NCBI RefSeq assembly: GCF_003596335.1
Contig: NZ_QZCH01000001.1
Coordinates: forward strand, 1 to 64,000
Length of the DNA stretch: 64,000 bases
DNA from: Motilimonas pumila
GTDB lineage: Bacteria > Pseudomonadota > Gammaproteobacteria > Enterobacterales > CBDFNC01
Direction of reading: 5' to 3'
Each line of letters opens with the position of its first letter. The first letter of the stretch is position 1. Made by a program: the position numbers and the translations under genes. Below the pieces are notes generated by a model. The model saw only the letters and a program-made list of their open reading frames with translations, made no database searches and was not told the origin of the DNA. This document shows, piece after piece, positions 57,072-64,000 of this stretch.

Positions 57072-57668
57072 TTGAAAAGAATCAGTCTGTTTTTTATATG
57101 TATAACGGTACTTTTAACCGGCTGTAGCACAACCAAGCAGATGACTTCGGTTGATCTCACTCCCGCAGAGCAACGCGATCAATTATTGCAGCTTAATCAA
57201 TGGCATTTAAAAGGTAAAATAGCCATTATGCAGGCAGGTGAAAAGCCCGTGCCATTGGATATGAACTGGCAACAAAATGACGCCAACTTCGATTTAACCT
57301 TTACCCGCTTCATCAAAACTGTACTGGAAGTAAAGCAAACAGAGCAAGCAGCAACCTTGGTCGATAATGAAGGCAAAAAGTACCAAGCTGATAACGCGCA
57401 GCAGCTGATTTACGACATTACGAGTTGGCGCTTACCGATGAAGCAAATGCGCCAGTGGATCAAAGGCATTCCCAAAAACTCGCAGTATGAATTAAACCAA
57501 GATGGCTACGTCAGCCAGTTCACCAGTATACTGCCACAAGGCACCTGGGACATCAGTATCACGGACTATATGCAAGTGCAGCAATACATGCTTCCTAAGG
57601 CCATCACTATGACCAGTCAAGACATCAAACTCAAAGTACTCGTTTACGAGTGGCACTTGGTGCAATAA
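57072..57668 (+). CDS. lolB: Outer-membrane lipoprotein LolB
   Basis: Accepts lipoproteins from LolA and inserts them into the outer membrane. It has 198 residues; the lipobox LLTGC (C18) gives a lipid anchor. WHLKGKIAIMQAGEKPVPLD and LPMKQMRQWIKG are family-typical. TTG 57072 is used as start behind AAGGGG, because the nearby ATG is in another frame. It is divergent from hemA and followed by ispE. Confidence 0.93.
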   Translation: MKRISLFFICITVLLTGCSTTKQMTSVDLTPAEQRDQLLQLNQWHLKGKIAIMQAGEKPVPLDMNWQQNDANFDLTFTRFIKTVLEVKQTEQAATLVDNEGKKYQADNAQQLIYDITSWRLPMKQMRQWIKGIPKNSQYELNQDGYVSQFTSILPQGTWDISITDYMQVQQYMLPKAITMTSQDIKLKVLVYEWHLVQ

Positions 57669-57684
57669 CAATAATGTCGCGCCT

Positions 57685-57704
57685 GGAGGCCAATATTAGC
57701 CTCC
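57685..57704 (+). terminator. Hairpin between lolB and ispE
   Basis: GGAGGC-CAATATTA-GCCTCC stem without T-run, 17 bases after lolB. It may attenuate or stabilise rather than terminate. Confidence 0.35.
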
Positions 57705-57742
57705 TAAGCTAACCACACATCACCTAGCGAATGTAATCCGAT

Positions 57743-58612
57743 ATGATCCATGACACTCTGGCTTGGCCAGCCCCTGCCAAGCTTAACTTGTTTTTATACA
57801 TCAACGGTCAACGTGAAGACGGCTATCACGAATTGCAAACCTTGTTCCAATTTGTGGATTTGGCCGACTCCCTTGAAGTCACAGCTAATAACAGCGGTGA
57901 CATTACTCTGACGCCTGCCATTGAAGGCGTCGCGCTGCAAGACAACCTCATATTCAAAGCGGCGCAAGCGCTGCAAGATGCCAGCGGATGTCAATTAGGG
58001 GCGCACATCAAGCTAGATAAAAAGCTGCCCATGGGCGGCGGATTAGGTGGCGGGTCTTCCGATGCAGCGACCTGTTTACACGCGCTTAATTACCATTGGT
58101 GTTTAGGCTTTAGTGATGAGCAATTGGCCGCCATCGGCGTCAAGTTAGGTGCCGACGTACCCATTTTTATTTCTGGTCGTGCTGCGGTAGCAGAAGGCGT
58201 CGGTGAAATTTTGCACCCGGTGAACGTGACTGAATCTTGGTACGTGATAGTCAAACCCGAGGTACACGTTTCTACAGTGGACGTTTTTAAGCACAAGTTA
58301 TTGACCCGCAATACAAAAAAAAGAGAGATCGCCACCTTATTGAACACCCCTTGGCATAATGATTGTGAATCATTAGTTAAAAAACAATATCCTGAGGTTG
58401 CCAAGGCAATTGACGCCTTGATAGAATACGCGCCGTCGAGATTGACGGGAACCGGTGCCTGCGTGTTTGCCACATGTGCCAGCCAAGGCCAAGCCCAGAA
58501 TATTATAGACAGTTGTCCTACGTGGCTGAACGGATTTGTCACGCAGGGTCGTAATCAATCAGCTTTAAGACAGCGGCTTGATTACTTAAAAAATATCGAC
58601 GATAAGATTTAA
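57743..58612 (+). CDS. ispE: 4-diphosphocytidyl-2-C-methyl-D-erythritol kinase
   Basis: Phosphorylates CDP-methylerythritol in the MEP isoprenoid pathway. A 289-residue GHMP kinase: [12 protein letters not shown] at the N-terminus, the ATP loop [15 protein letters not shown] and [11 protein letters not shown] near the C-terminus. It is followed by prs after 70 bases, the E. coli order. Confidence 0.96.
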   Translation: MIHDTLAWPAPAKLNLFLYINGQREDGYHELQTLFQFVDLADSLEVTANNSGDITLTPAIEGVALQDNLIFKAAQALQDASGCQLGAHIKLDKKLPMGGGLGGGSSDAATCLHALNYHWCLGFSDEQLAAIGVKLGADVPIFISGRAAVAEGVGEILHPVNVTESWYVIVKPEVHVSTVDVFKHKLLTRNTKKREIATLLNTPWHNDCESLVKKQYPEVAKAIDALIEYAPSRLTGTGACVFATCASQGQAQNIIDSCPTWLNGFVTQGRNQSALRQRLDYLKNIDDKI

Positions 58613-58682
58613 TACGTTTATTAAATCGGCTAGCGTGCAACGCTGGTTTAATTTAAACAGGAAGCAACCTGAGGTTCCAACC

Positions 58683-59630
58683 GTGCCTGACATGAAGCTG
58701 TTCACTGGTAATGCGACGCCAGAACTTGCCCAGAAGATCGCTGACCGCCTTTTCACTAAACTAGGAAGTGCCGACGTAGGTACTTTTAGCGACGGTGAAA
58801 TTAGCGTACAAATTAATGAAAACGTACGTGGCGGCGATATCTTTATTATCCAGTCAACTTGCGCCCCAACAAATGACAACCTAATGGAATTGATCGTCAT
58901 GATTGATGCATTACGCCGCGCATCTGCTGGTCGTATTACTGCTGTCATTCCATATTTTGGTTATGCACGCCAAGACCGTCGCGTACGTTCTTCTCGTGTG
59001 CCAATTACGGCTAAGGTAGTGGCTGACTTCCTTTCAAGCGTTGGCGTTGACCGAGTAATGACGGTTGATTTACACGCTGAGCAAATCCAAGGTTTCTTTG
59101 ACGTTCCTGTTGATAACGTATTCGGTAGCCCAGTGCTACTTGAAGACATGTTAAACAAGAAGTTAGAAAACCCAGTGGTAGTGTCTCCAGATATCGGCGG
59201 CGTTGTGCGTGCACGTGCTCATGCCAAACTACTGGACGATGCAGATTTAGCTATCATCGACAAGCGTCGCCCGAAAGCGAACGTGGCTCAGGTGATGCAC
59301 CTAATCGGTGAAGTAGAAGGCCGCGACTGTATCATCGTTGATGACATGATCGATACTGGCGGTACGCTATGTCAGGCAGCTGCTGCACTGAAAGAGCGTG
59401 GTGCTAAGCGTGTATTTGCATACGCAACTCACGCTGTATTCTCAGGTAGCGCACCGCAAAACATCGCTAACTCTGTGATTGATGAAGTGATTGTCACTGA
59501 CTCTATCCCACTTTCTCCAGAAATGGCGAAAATTGACAAAGTGTCTCAACTTACTTTGAGCGCGATGTTGGCTGAAGCGATTCGTCGTGTCAGCAATGAA
59601 GAATCTATCTCGGCAATGTTCCACCACTAA
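58683..59630 (+). CDS. prs: Ribose-phosphate pyrophosphokinase
   Basis: Makes PRPP from ribose 5-phosphate and ATP; PRPP also feeds the TrpD reaction. It has 315 residues from GTG 58683, which begins [17 protein letters not shown] and has GAGG upstream, matching the size of E. coli Prs. Other motifs are [10 protein letters not shown] and the PRPP loop [11 protein letters not shown]. An in-frame ATG at 58635 would add 16 residues with no counterpart. Confidence 0.96.
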   Translation: MPDMKLFTGNATPELAQKIADRLFTKLGSADVGTFSDGEISVQINENVRGGDIFIIQSTCAPTNDNLMELIVMIDALRRASAGRITAVIPYFGYARQDRRVRSSRVPITAKVVADFLSSVGVDRVMTVDLHAEQIQGFFDVPVDNVFGSPVLLEDMLNKKLENPVVVSPDIGGVVRARAHAKLLDDADLAIIDKRRPKANVAQVMHLIGEVEGRDCIIVDDMIDTGGTLCQAAAALKERGAKRVFAYATHAVFSGSAPQNIANSVIDEVIVTDSIPLSPEMAKIDKVSQLTLSAMLAEAIRRVSNEESISAMFHH

Positions 59631-59682
59631 GCTGAGACACCTCGCTGAGTTAATTTACTGAGCAGGGTAAAAACAGATTGAG

Positions 59683-59721
59683 AAAAAGGCGCGGTCAGGT
59701 TAACATGACGCGCCTTTTTTT
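59683..59721 (+). terminator. Terminator of prs
   Basis: AAAAAGGCGCG and CGCGCCTTTTTTT form the outer stem, with an inner GTCA/TGAC pairing, followed by seven T. About 50 bases beyond prs. Confidence 0.87.
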
Positions 59722-59732
59722 ATGGGCGCCTA

Positions 59733-59751
59733 CAACTTGGTCGCAAAGTTG
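59733..59751 (+). promoter_or_regulatory. Small hairpin in the rplY leader
   Basis: CAACTT-GGTCGCA-AAGTTG lies in the untranslated leader of rplY, 32 bases before the start. It could be an autoregulatory mRNA structure that L25 recognises, but this is guesswork. Confidence 0.2.
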
Positions 59752-59782
59752 GGGCTACATTTATTTTTTTGGAGTATTAAAT

Positions 59783-60400
59783 ATGTCAGCTATCAAGCTA
59801 AATGCAGAAGTGCGTACAGATCTAGGGAAAGGTGCGAGCCGCCGCCTACGTCACGCAGACAAACTACCAGCAATCCTTTACGGTGCTGAAAAAGAAGCGG
59901 TTTCTTTAACCCTAGAGCACAACGAAGTGTTAAAGCTTAACGAAAACGAAAGCTTTTACACTAGCGTACTAACGCTAGACGTTGCGGGTGAAGAAGTTCA
60001 AGCACTTCTAAAAGACATTCAACGTCACCCGTTCAAGCCAAAGGTTCTTCACATTGACTTCCTACGTGTTGATGCAACTCAGAAGATCCACACTACACTT
60101 CCTCTGCATTACATTAACGAAGAAATAGCTGCTTCTATCAAAGAAGGCGGTGTTCTTGTTAAAACTGCACACGAAGTTGAAGTTAGCTGTCTACCTGGTG
60201 ACCTTCCAGAGTTCGTACAAGTTGACGTTAACGCTATCGCTCTAGGTCAAACGCTTCACCTTTCTGACCTAGTGGTTGCTGAAGGCGTTGAACTGGTTGA
60301 ACTAGCAAAAGGCGAAGACCACGACCAAGCGGTTGCGTCTGTTGCTGCACCTAAAGCGTCTAAAGAAGACGAAAGTGCTGAAGAGGAAGCAGCTGAGTAA
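59783..60400 (+). CDS. rplY: 50S ribosomal protein L25 (general stress protein CTC type)
   Basis: Binds 5S rRNA. It has 205 residues: the N-terminal L25 domain ([26 protein letters not shown]) and a C-terminal TL5/CTC domain ([20 protein letters not shown]), ending in an acidic tail. It is longer than the 94-residue E. coli form. ATG 59783 has GGAG upstream; the frame is open further 5' but this is the family start. Confidence 0.95.
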   Translation: MSAIKLNAEVRTDLGKGASRRLRHADKLPAILYGAEKEAVSLTLEHNEVLKLNENESFYTSVLTLDVAGEEVQALLKDIQRHPFKPKVLHIDFLRVDATQKIHTTLPLHYINEEIAASIKEGGVLVKTAHEVEVSCLPGDLPEFVQVDVNAIALGQTLHLSDLVVAEGVELVELAKGEDHDQAVASVAAPKASKEDESAEEEAAE

Positions 60401-60402
60401 TC

Positions 60403-60993
60403 GTGAATACGAATATTAAGTTGCTTGTGGGCCTGGCTAATCCAGGCCCCGAATATCAATTAACCAGACATAATGCAGGTGCTTGGTATATAGAAGAGCT
60501 CGCTCGCAGCTATCATTGCCAACTTAAACCTGAAGCAAAATTCTTTGGCCTCACCGGCCGCATCAACATCGCTAATCAAGACATTCGTCTCCTCATCCCG
60601 ACGACCTTTATGAACCTCAGTGGCAAAGCTATTTTAGCCATGGCGAATTTTTATCGCATCAGCCCTGAAGAAATCTTAGTCGCCCATGACGAATTAGACA
60701 TGCCTCCTGGCGTGGCCAAGTTTAAGCAAGGCGGTGGACACGGCGGACACAATGGCTTAAGAGACACCATCAGCAAATTAGGGAATAATAAGAATTTCCA
60801 CCGTTTGCGTATTGGTATTGGCCATCCAGGCCACAAAGACAAAGTGACTGGTTATGTATTAGGCAAAGCACCTAATGCAGAACAAGCTAACATCGATAGC
60901 GTGATAGACGAAGCCGTCCGCGCCACCGATATATTAGCAAAAGACGGAATAACCAAAGCGATGAATCGTCTTCATAGCTTTAAAGCAGATTAA
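60403..60993 (+). CDS. pth: Peptidyl-tRNA hydrolase
   Basis: Recycles tRNA from stalled peptidyl-tRNA. It has 196 residues. [20 protein letters not shown] carries the active His (H23); [22 protein letters not shown] and [11 protein letters not shown] are the other motifs. GTG start 60403, two bases after rplY, suggests translational coupling. Confidence 0.95.
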   Translation: MNTNIKLLVGLANPGPEYQLTRHNAGAWYIEELARSYHCQLKPEAKFFGLTGRINIANQDIRLLIPTTFMNLSGKAILAMANFYRISPEEILVAHDELDMPPGVAKFKQGGGHGGHNGLRDTISKLGNNKNFHRLRIGIGHPGHKDKVTGYVLGKAPNAEQANIDSVIDEAVRATDILAKDGITKAMNRLHSFKAD

Positions 60994-61013
60994 AAAATTA
61001 AGGTAATACTCTT

Positions 61014-62105
61014 ATGGGTTTTAAATGTGGCATCGTAGGTCTACCAAACGTTGGTAAATCCACCTTATTTAATGCACTAACACAAGCTGGTATTGAAGCG
61101 GCCAACTTTCCATTTTGTACCATTGAGCCAAATACAGGCGTAGTGCCGGTGCCAGATCCACGTCTTGATGCATTGGCAGCTATCGTCAACCCACAGCGAG
61201 TATTGCCTACTACGATGGAATTTGTAGACATCGCGGGCCTCGTAGCTGGCGCGTCAAAAGGTGAAGGCCTAGGTAACAAATTCTTGGCGAACATCCGTGA
61301 AACAGATGCTATTGGCCACGTAGTTCGTTGTTTTGAAAATGACAACATCGTGCACGTTGCAGGTAAAGTTGACCCAGCAGAAGACATTGATACCATCAAT
61401 ACAGAGTTAGCGCTGGCTGACCTTGATAGCTGTGAAAAAGCCATTATTCGTGTGGGTAAAAAAGCCAAAGGCGGCGATAAAGACGCAAAATTTGAGCTAC
61501 CTGTACTAGAAAAAATCCGCGCTCACCTTGAAGCCGATGAAATGATCCGCAGCCTTGAGCTAGAAAAAGAAGAAAAAGCCGCTGTGGCTTACATGAACTT
61601 CTTAACTGGCAAGCCCACCATGTATATTGCTAACGTCAATGATGACGGCTTTGAAGATAATCCTTACTTAGATACAGTAAAAGCGATTGCCGCCAAAGAA
61701 AATGCCGTGGTAGTTGCAGTGTGTGCGGAAATTGAAGGCGAAATCGCCGAGCTAGACGAAGAAGAAAAAGCCGACTTCATGGCTGAAATGGGCCTTGAAG
61801 AGCCAGGTCTTAACCGCGTTATCCGTGCCGGTTACGAGCTGCTTAACCTACAAACCTACTTCACCGCAGGCGTGAAAGAAGTGCGCGCATGGACTTTCCC
61901 ACAAGGTGCTACTGCGCCGCAAGCGGCAGGTAAAATCCATACCGACTTTGAGAAAGGCTTTATTCGTGCTGAAATTGTTGGTTACGACGATTACATTGAG
62001 TTTAATGGTGAGTCAGGAGCAAAAGACGCCGGTAAGTGGCGCCAAGAAGGCAAAGCATACGTGGTAAAAGATGGCGACGTTATCCATTTCTTATTCAACG
62101 TTTAG
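61014..62105 (+). CDS. ychF: Redox-regulated ATPase YchF
   Basis: An OBG-family ATPase (prefers ATP over GTP) of 363 residues. P-loop [14 protein letters not shown], switch [14 protein letters not shown] and a C-terminal TGS domain. It binds ribosomes and affects oxidative-stress responses. It follows pth after 20 bases, the universal pth-ychF pair, and has a terminator. Confidence 0.96.
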   Translation: MGFKCGIVGLPNVGKSTLFNALTQAGIEAANFPFCTIEPNTGVVPVPDPRLDALAAIVNPQRVLPTTMEFVDIAGLVAGASKGEGLGNKFLANIRETDAIGHVVRCFENDNIVHVAGKVDPAEDIDTINTELALADLDSCEKAIIRVGKKAKGGDKDAKFELPVLEKIRAHLEADEMIRSLELEKEEKAAVAYMNFLTGKPTMYIANVNDDGFEDNPYLDTVKAIAAKENAVVVAVCAEIEGEIAELDEEEKADFMAEMGLEEPGLNRVIRAGYELLNLQTYFTAGVKEVRAWTFPQGATAPQAAGKIHTDFEKGFIRAEIVGYDDYIEFNGESGAKDAGKWRQEGKAYVVKDGDVIHFLFNV

Positions 62106-62128
62106 TCTAATGCTACATTAAACGTACA

Positions 62129-62157
62129 AGGCCCCGCATCGACGGGGCTTTTTTTTG
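62129..62157 (+). terminator. Terminator of ychF
   Basis: GGCCCCG-CATCGA-CGGGGC-like hairpin followed by eight T, 24 bases beyond the stop codon. Confidence 0.87.
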
Positions 62158-62239
62158 GCTAACAAATATTCAACTGATGATAAAAGCGAATAAAATATAG
62201 CCGAACAATTCAAAAGCCAATTTTTTTTAATAAAAACTA

Positions 62240-62268
62240 TTGACGCTTAGGCCGAGTATCCGCATAAT
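62240..62268 (+). promoter_or_regulatory. Sigma-70 promoter of the tRNA cluster
   Basis: TTGACG (62240-62245) and CATAAT (62263-62268) with a 17-base spacer, followed by a GC-rich discriminator (GCGCCCCGC), typical of stringently controlled stable-RNA promoters. It lies about 50 bases before the first tRNA. Confidence 0.8.
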
Positions 62269-62318
62269 GCGCCCCGCAACAACGAACAGGAACACAGTTT
62301 TCTGAACGTGAAAGCATT

Positions 62319-62395
62319 GGCTACATAGCTCAGCTGGTTAGAGCACATCACTCATAATGATGGGGTCCCAAGTTCAAATCTCGGTGTAGCCACCA
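62319..62395 (+). tRNA. tRNA-Met (CAT), elongator type
   Basis: Seventy-seven bases with acceptor GGCTACA/TGTAGCC, CCA encoded, D arm, anticodon loop CTCATAA (anticodon CAT) and the GTTCAAATC T-arm. The G1-C72 pair fits the elongator and not the initiator. First of six tRNA genes. Confidence 0.95.
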
Positions 62396-62441
62396 TTCTT
62401 CTTTTGAAATAAAGTAATTTTTTTCATAAGATAGAGATGAT

Positions 62442-62526
62442 GCGGAAGTGGTGAAATTGGTAGACACGCTAGATTTAGGTTCTAGTGCCGCAAGGTGTGA
62501 GAGTTCAAGTCTCTCCTTCCGCACCA
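62442..62526 (+). tRNA. tRNA-Leu (TAG)
   Basis: Eighty-five bases with a long variable arm, acceptor GCGGAAG/CTTCCGC, anticodon loop TTTAGGT (anticodon TAG) and encoded CCA. Confidence 0.95.
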
Positions 62527-62584
62527 TATATCAAAACAAGCCGTTTTGATCCGTGTGAATAATTCATACGTAAAACAATACAAT

Positions 62585-62659
62585 TGGGATATCGCCAAGC
62601 GGTAAGGCACCGGGTTTTGATCTCGGCATTCTGAGGTTCAAATCCTCATATCCCAGCCA
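62585..62659 (+). tRNA. tRNA-Gln (TTG)
   Basis: Seventy-five bases with acceptor TGGGATA/TATCCCA, anticodon loop TTTTGAT (anticodon TTG) and encoded CCA. Identical to the next tRNA-Gln. Confidence 0.95.
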
Positions 62660-62701
62660 AATTTAGATGATTGAGCGAGGCTCAGTCATCACAGAAACAA
62701 C

Positions 62702-62776
62702 TGGGATATCGCCAAGCGGTAAGGCACCGGGTTTTGATCTCGGCATTCTGAGGTTCAAATCCTCATATCCCAGCCA
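62702..62776 (+). tRNA. tRNA-Gln (TTG), second copy
   Basis: Same sequence as the copy at 62585, including CCA; only the spacer between differs. Confidence 0.95.
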
Positions 62777-62809
62777 CATTCAATGCCAACAGGCATGAAT
62801 ATCAAGAAT

Positions 62810-62886
62810 GGCTACATAGCTCAGCTGGTTAGAGCACATCACTCATAATGATGGGGTCCCAAGTTCAAATCTCGGTGTAGCCACCA
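62810..62886 (+). tRNA. tRNA-Met (CAT), second copy
   Basis: Identical to the copy at 62319, including CCA. Confidence 0.95.
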
Positions 62887-62904
62887 TTCTTGATTTAGTT
62901 AGAT

Positions 62905-62989
62905 GCGGAAGTGGTGAAATTGGTAGACACGCTAGATTTAGGTTCTAGTGCCGCAAGGTGTGAGAGTTCAAGTCTCTCCTTCCGCACCA
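62905..62989 (+). tRNA. tRNA-Leu (TAG), second copy
   Basis: Identical to the copy at 62442, including CCA. Last tRNA of the cluster; no strong terminator is visible directly behind it. Confidence 0.95.
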
Positions 62990-63135
62990 TCTAACATCCC
63001 CAACTCAAGTTGTTCCCCAGAAATAAAACACACTCACAATTTTCTTATTAATATTCTTTTAGCTAATTGAATATATTCAATATTATGTGTCATCTAGAAA
63101 TAACCAATGCCATGCCCTCTTTAAAAAGTCAGGCA

Positions 63136-63158
63136 TAAAAAAGGCCTAGTTACAGGCC
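63136..63158 (-). terminator. Terminator of the ubiF-like gene, overlapping its stop codon
   Basis: GGCCT and AGGCC stem with the TAA stop codon in the loop region, followed by six T on the minus strand. Confidence 0.65.
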
Positions 63159-64000
63159 CATTGCGTATTTCATCACTTGATGTTTTATCGGCCCAGCGTG
63201 CTGAGCCAAAGTTAACGCCCCCTGGCGCAAAGCGCTAAGGCCAGGCAATTTGCAAGAGAAGCCTTTATAAAATACATCCATTGCGGTTTGCATTAACAAG
63301 TTGTCGGGCCTTCTTCGCGACTGGTAGTCCGCTAACGCACGTGCTTTGTCCGCTTGGTGAGACAAGTCGGTTAACAATAACTCTGCCGCCAAAGCCTGGA
63401 CGTCTTTGAAGCCTAAGTTAACGCCTTGACCCGCTAAGGGATTGATAGTGTGCGCAGCGTCGCCTACCAGTACTAAGCTATCAAGGTAATACTGCTGAGC
63501 ATGACGACGAACCAAAGGGAATGCACCGTGTTTCACAACTTCAAAATCAAATTTAAGCGGGGCAAACTCTTGCAGTATGGCCTGCTTAAGTTGCTCATTG
63601 GAATACTGCGCCATTTGAGCAATGGTTTTATTTTGGTGATACCATGCCAGAGAAGCGTCTTGCCCAGCGAGGGGTAAAAATGCTCTTGGACCGGTACTGA
63701 CAAACTCTTGCCAAGTCATATCTTGTTGTACTGAGTCGGTTTTGATATGCACTAGCATACAACTTTGGCGGTAATCCCACGCCGTAATGCCAATCCCCCC
63801 ATGCTGACGACAAAATGAATGAGCGCCGTCAGCGCCGACTAATAAATCCGCCTGTAACTCATTGCCATCTGCAAGTTGAATCATGACACCGCTGGCGCTA
63901 TTGGTAAAAGACTGGATCCCTTGCCCTTGTAATACCTTAATGGTGTCATATTGCACCATTACCTGCCAAAGACTGGCTTGCACCACTTGATTTTCAATGA
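63150..64000 (-). CDS. ubiF: UbiF/UbiH-family FAD-dependent ubiquinone hydroxylase (5' end outside window)
   Basis: Hydroxylates a ubiquinone ring intermediate; UbiF acts at C6. About 283 residues are seen and the frame stays open to the right edge, so the N-terminal FAD-binding GxGxxG is missing. LLVGADGAHS is the DG motif and LVGDAAHTINPLAGQGVNLG the second FAD motif. UbiF is preferred to UbiH or other paralogues because in E. coli ubiF adjoins the corresponding Met-Leu-Gln tRNA cluster; the sequence alone does not separate them. Confidence 0.8.
   Translation of the reverse strand, partial: IENQVVQASLWQVMVQYDTIKVLQGQGIQSFTNSASGVMIQLADGNELQADLLVGADGAHSFCRQHGGIGITAWDYRQSCMLVHIKTDSVQQDMTWQEFVSTGPRAFLPLAGQDASLAWYHQNKTIAQMAQYSNEQLKQAILQEFAPLKFDFEVVKHGAFPLVRRHAQQYYLDSLVLVGDAAHTINPLAGQGVNLGFKDVQALAAELLLTDLSHQADKARALADYQSRRRPDNLLMQTAMDVFYKGFSCKLPGLSALRQGALTLAQHAGPIKHQVMKYAMGL

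Overview
The window looks like a chromosomal segment of a marine gammaproteobacterium of the Alteromonadales/Vibrionales type. This rests on synteny and protein families: rnm-yciO-rluB divergent from trpEGD(CF)BA behind a Trp attenuator, truC-yqcC, syd/queF, ppnN-xni, ygdD-rlmM, kdsA-sirB1-sirB2-prmC-prfA-hemA divergent from lolB-ispE-prs-rplY-pth-ychF, and a Met/Leu/Gln tRNA cluster beside a ubiF-like gene. I cannot name the genus.

Left accessory part (1-4.5 kb): three insertion-sequence remnants (ISAs1, IS5, IS66) butt directly against one another. They are followed by a secreted S8 subtilase-like protein with a chitin-binding module, a DUF2798 gene broken by a nonsense codon and two frameshifts, and a small DUF3861 gene. 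From 4.5 to 16.5 kb come small regulator/enzyme pairs (LysR beside an NmrA-like reductase; LysR beside a quinone oxidoreductase), a YeeN/YebC regulator, a MORN-repeat/C13 peptidase fusion, an MFS transporter, and a secreted GH5 cellulase with two carbohydrate-binding modules joined by repetitive linkers.

16.5-36.7 kb is mostly core: rluB, yciO, rnm, the trp operon with its 17-residue leader peptide, a GNAT enzyme, the glucose PTS permease ptsG, truC-yqcC, DUF3549-DUF3301, an erythromycin-esterase-like lipoprotein, three small conserved genes, syd and queF. 36.7-43 kb has a TPR membrane protein with a degenerate GGDEF-like domain, an intact GGDEF diguanylate cyclase, ppnN and xni.

43.2-46.3 kb is the most intriguing stretch. 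Two adjacent paralogues each combine an N-terminal membrane anchor, a DUF4041-like region, a long coiled coil and a C-terminal GIY-YIG (T5orf172/MUG113) nuclease domain. They sit beside a truncated OB-fold gene remnant and between housekeeping genes. I regard this as the best candidate for an undescribed system, possibly defence, although the sequence gives no direct proof.

46.4-64 kb returns to an SDR/LysR pair, a BOF periplasmic protein, a TM2 gene frameshifted at its very start, rlmM-ygdD-hydrolase, the kdsA-to-hemA operon, the lolB-to-ychF genes, six tRNA genes behind a well-formed sigma-70 promoter, and a 5'-truncated ubiF-like gene at the right edge. Products from these modules act together in tryptophan synthesis, translation (prfA, prmC, pth, rplY, rlmM, tRNAs), tetrapyrrole, isoprenoid, LPS/Kdo and ubiquinone synthesis, glucose uptake, and degradation of polysaccharides outside the cell.
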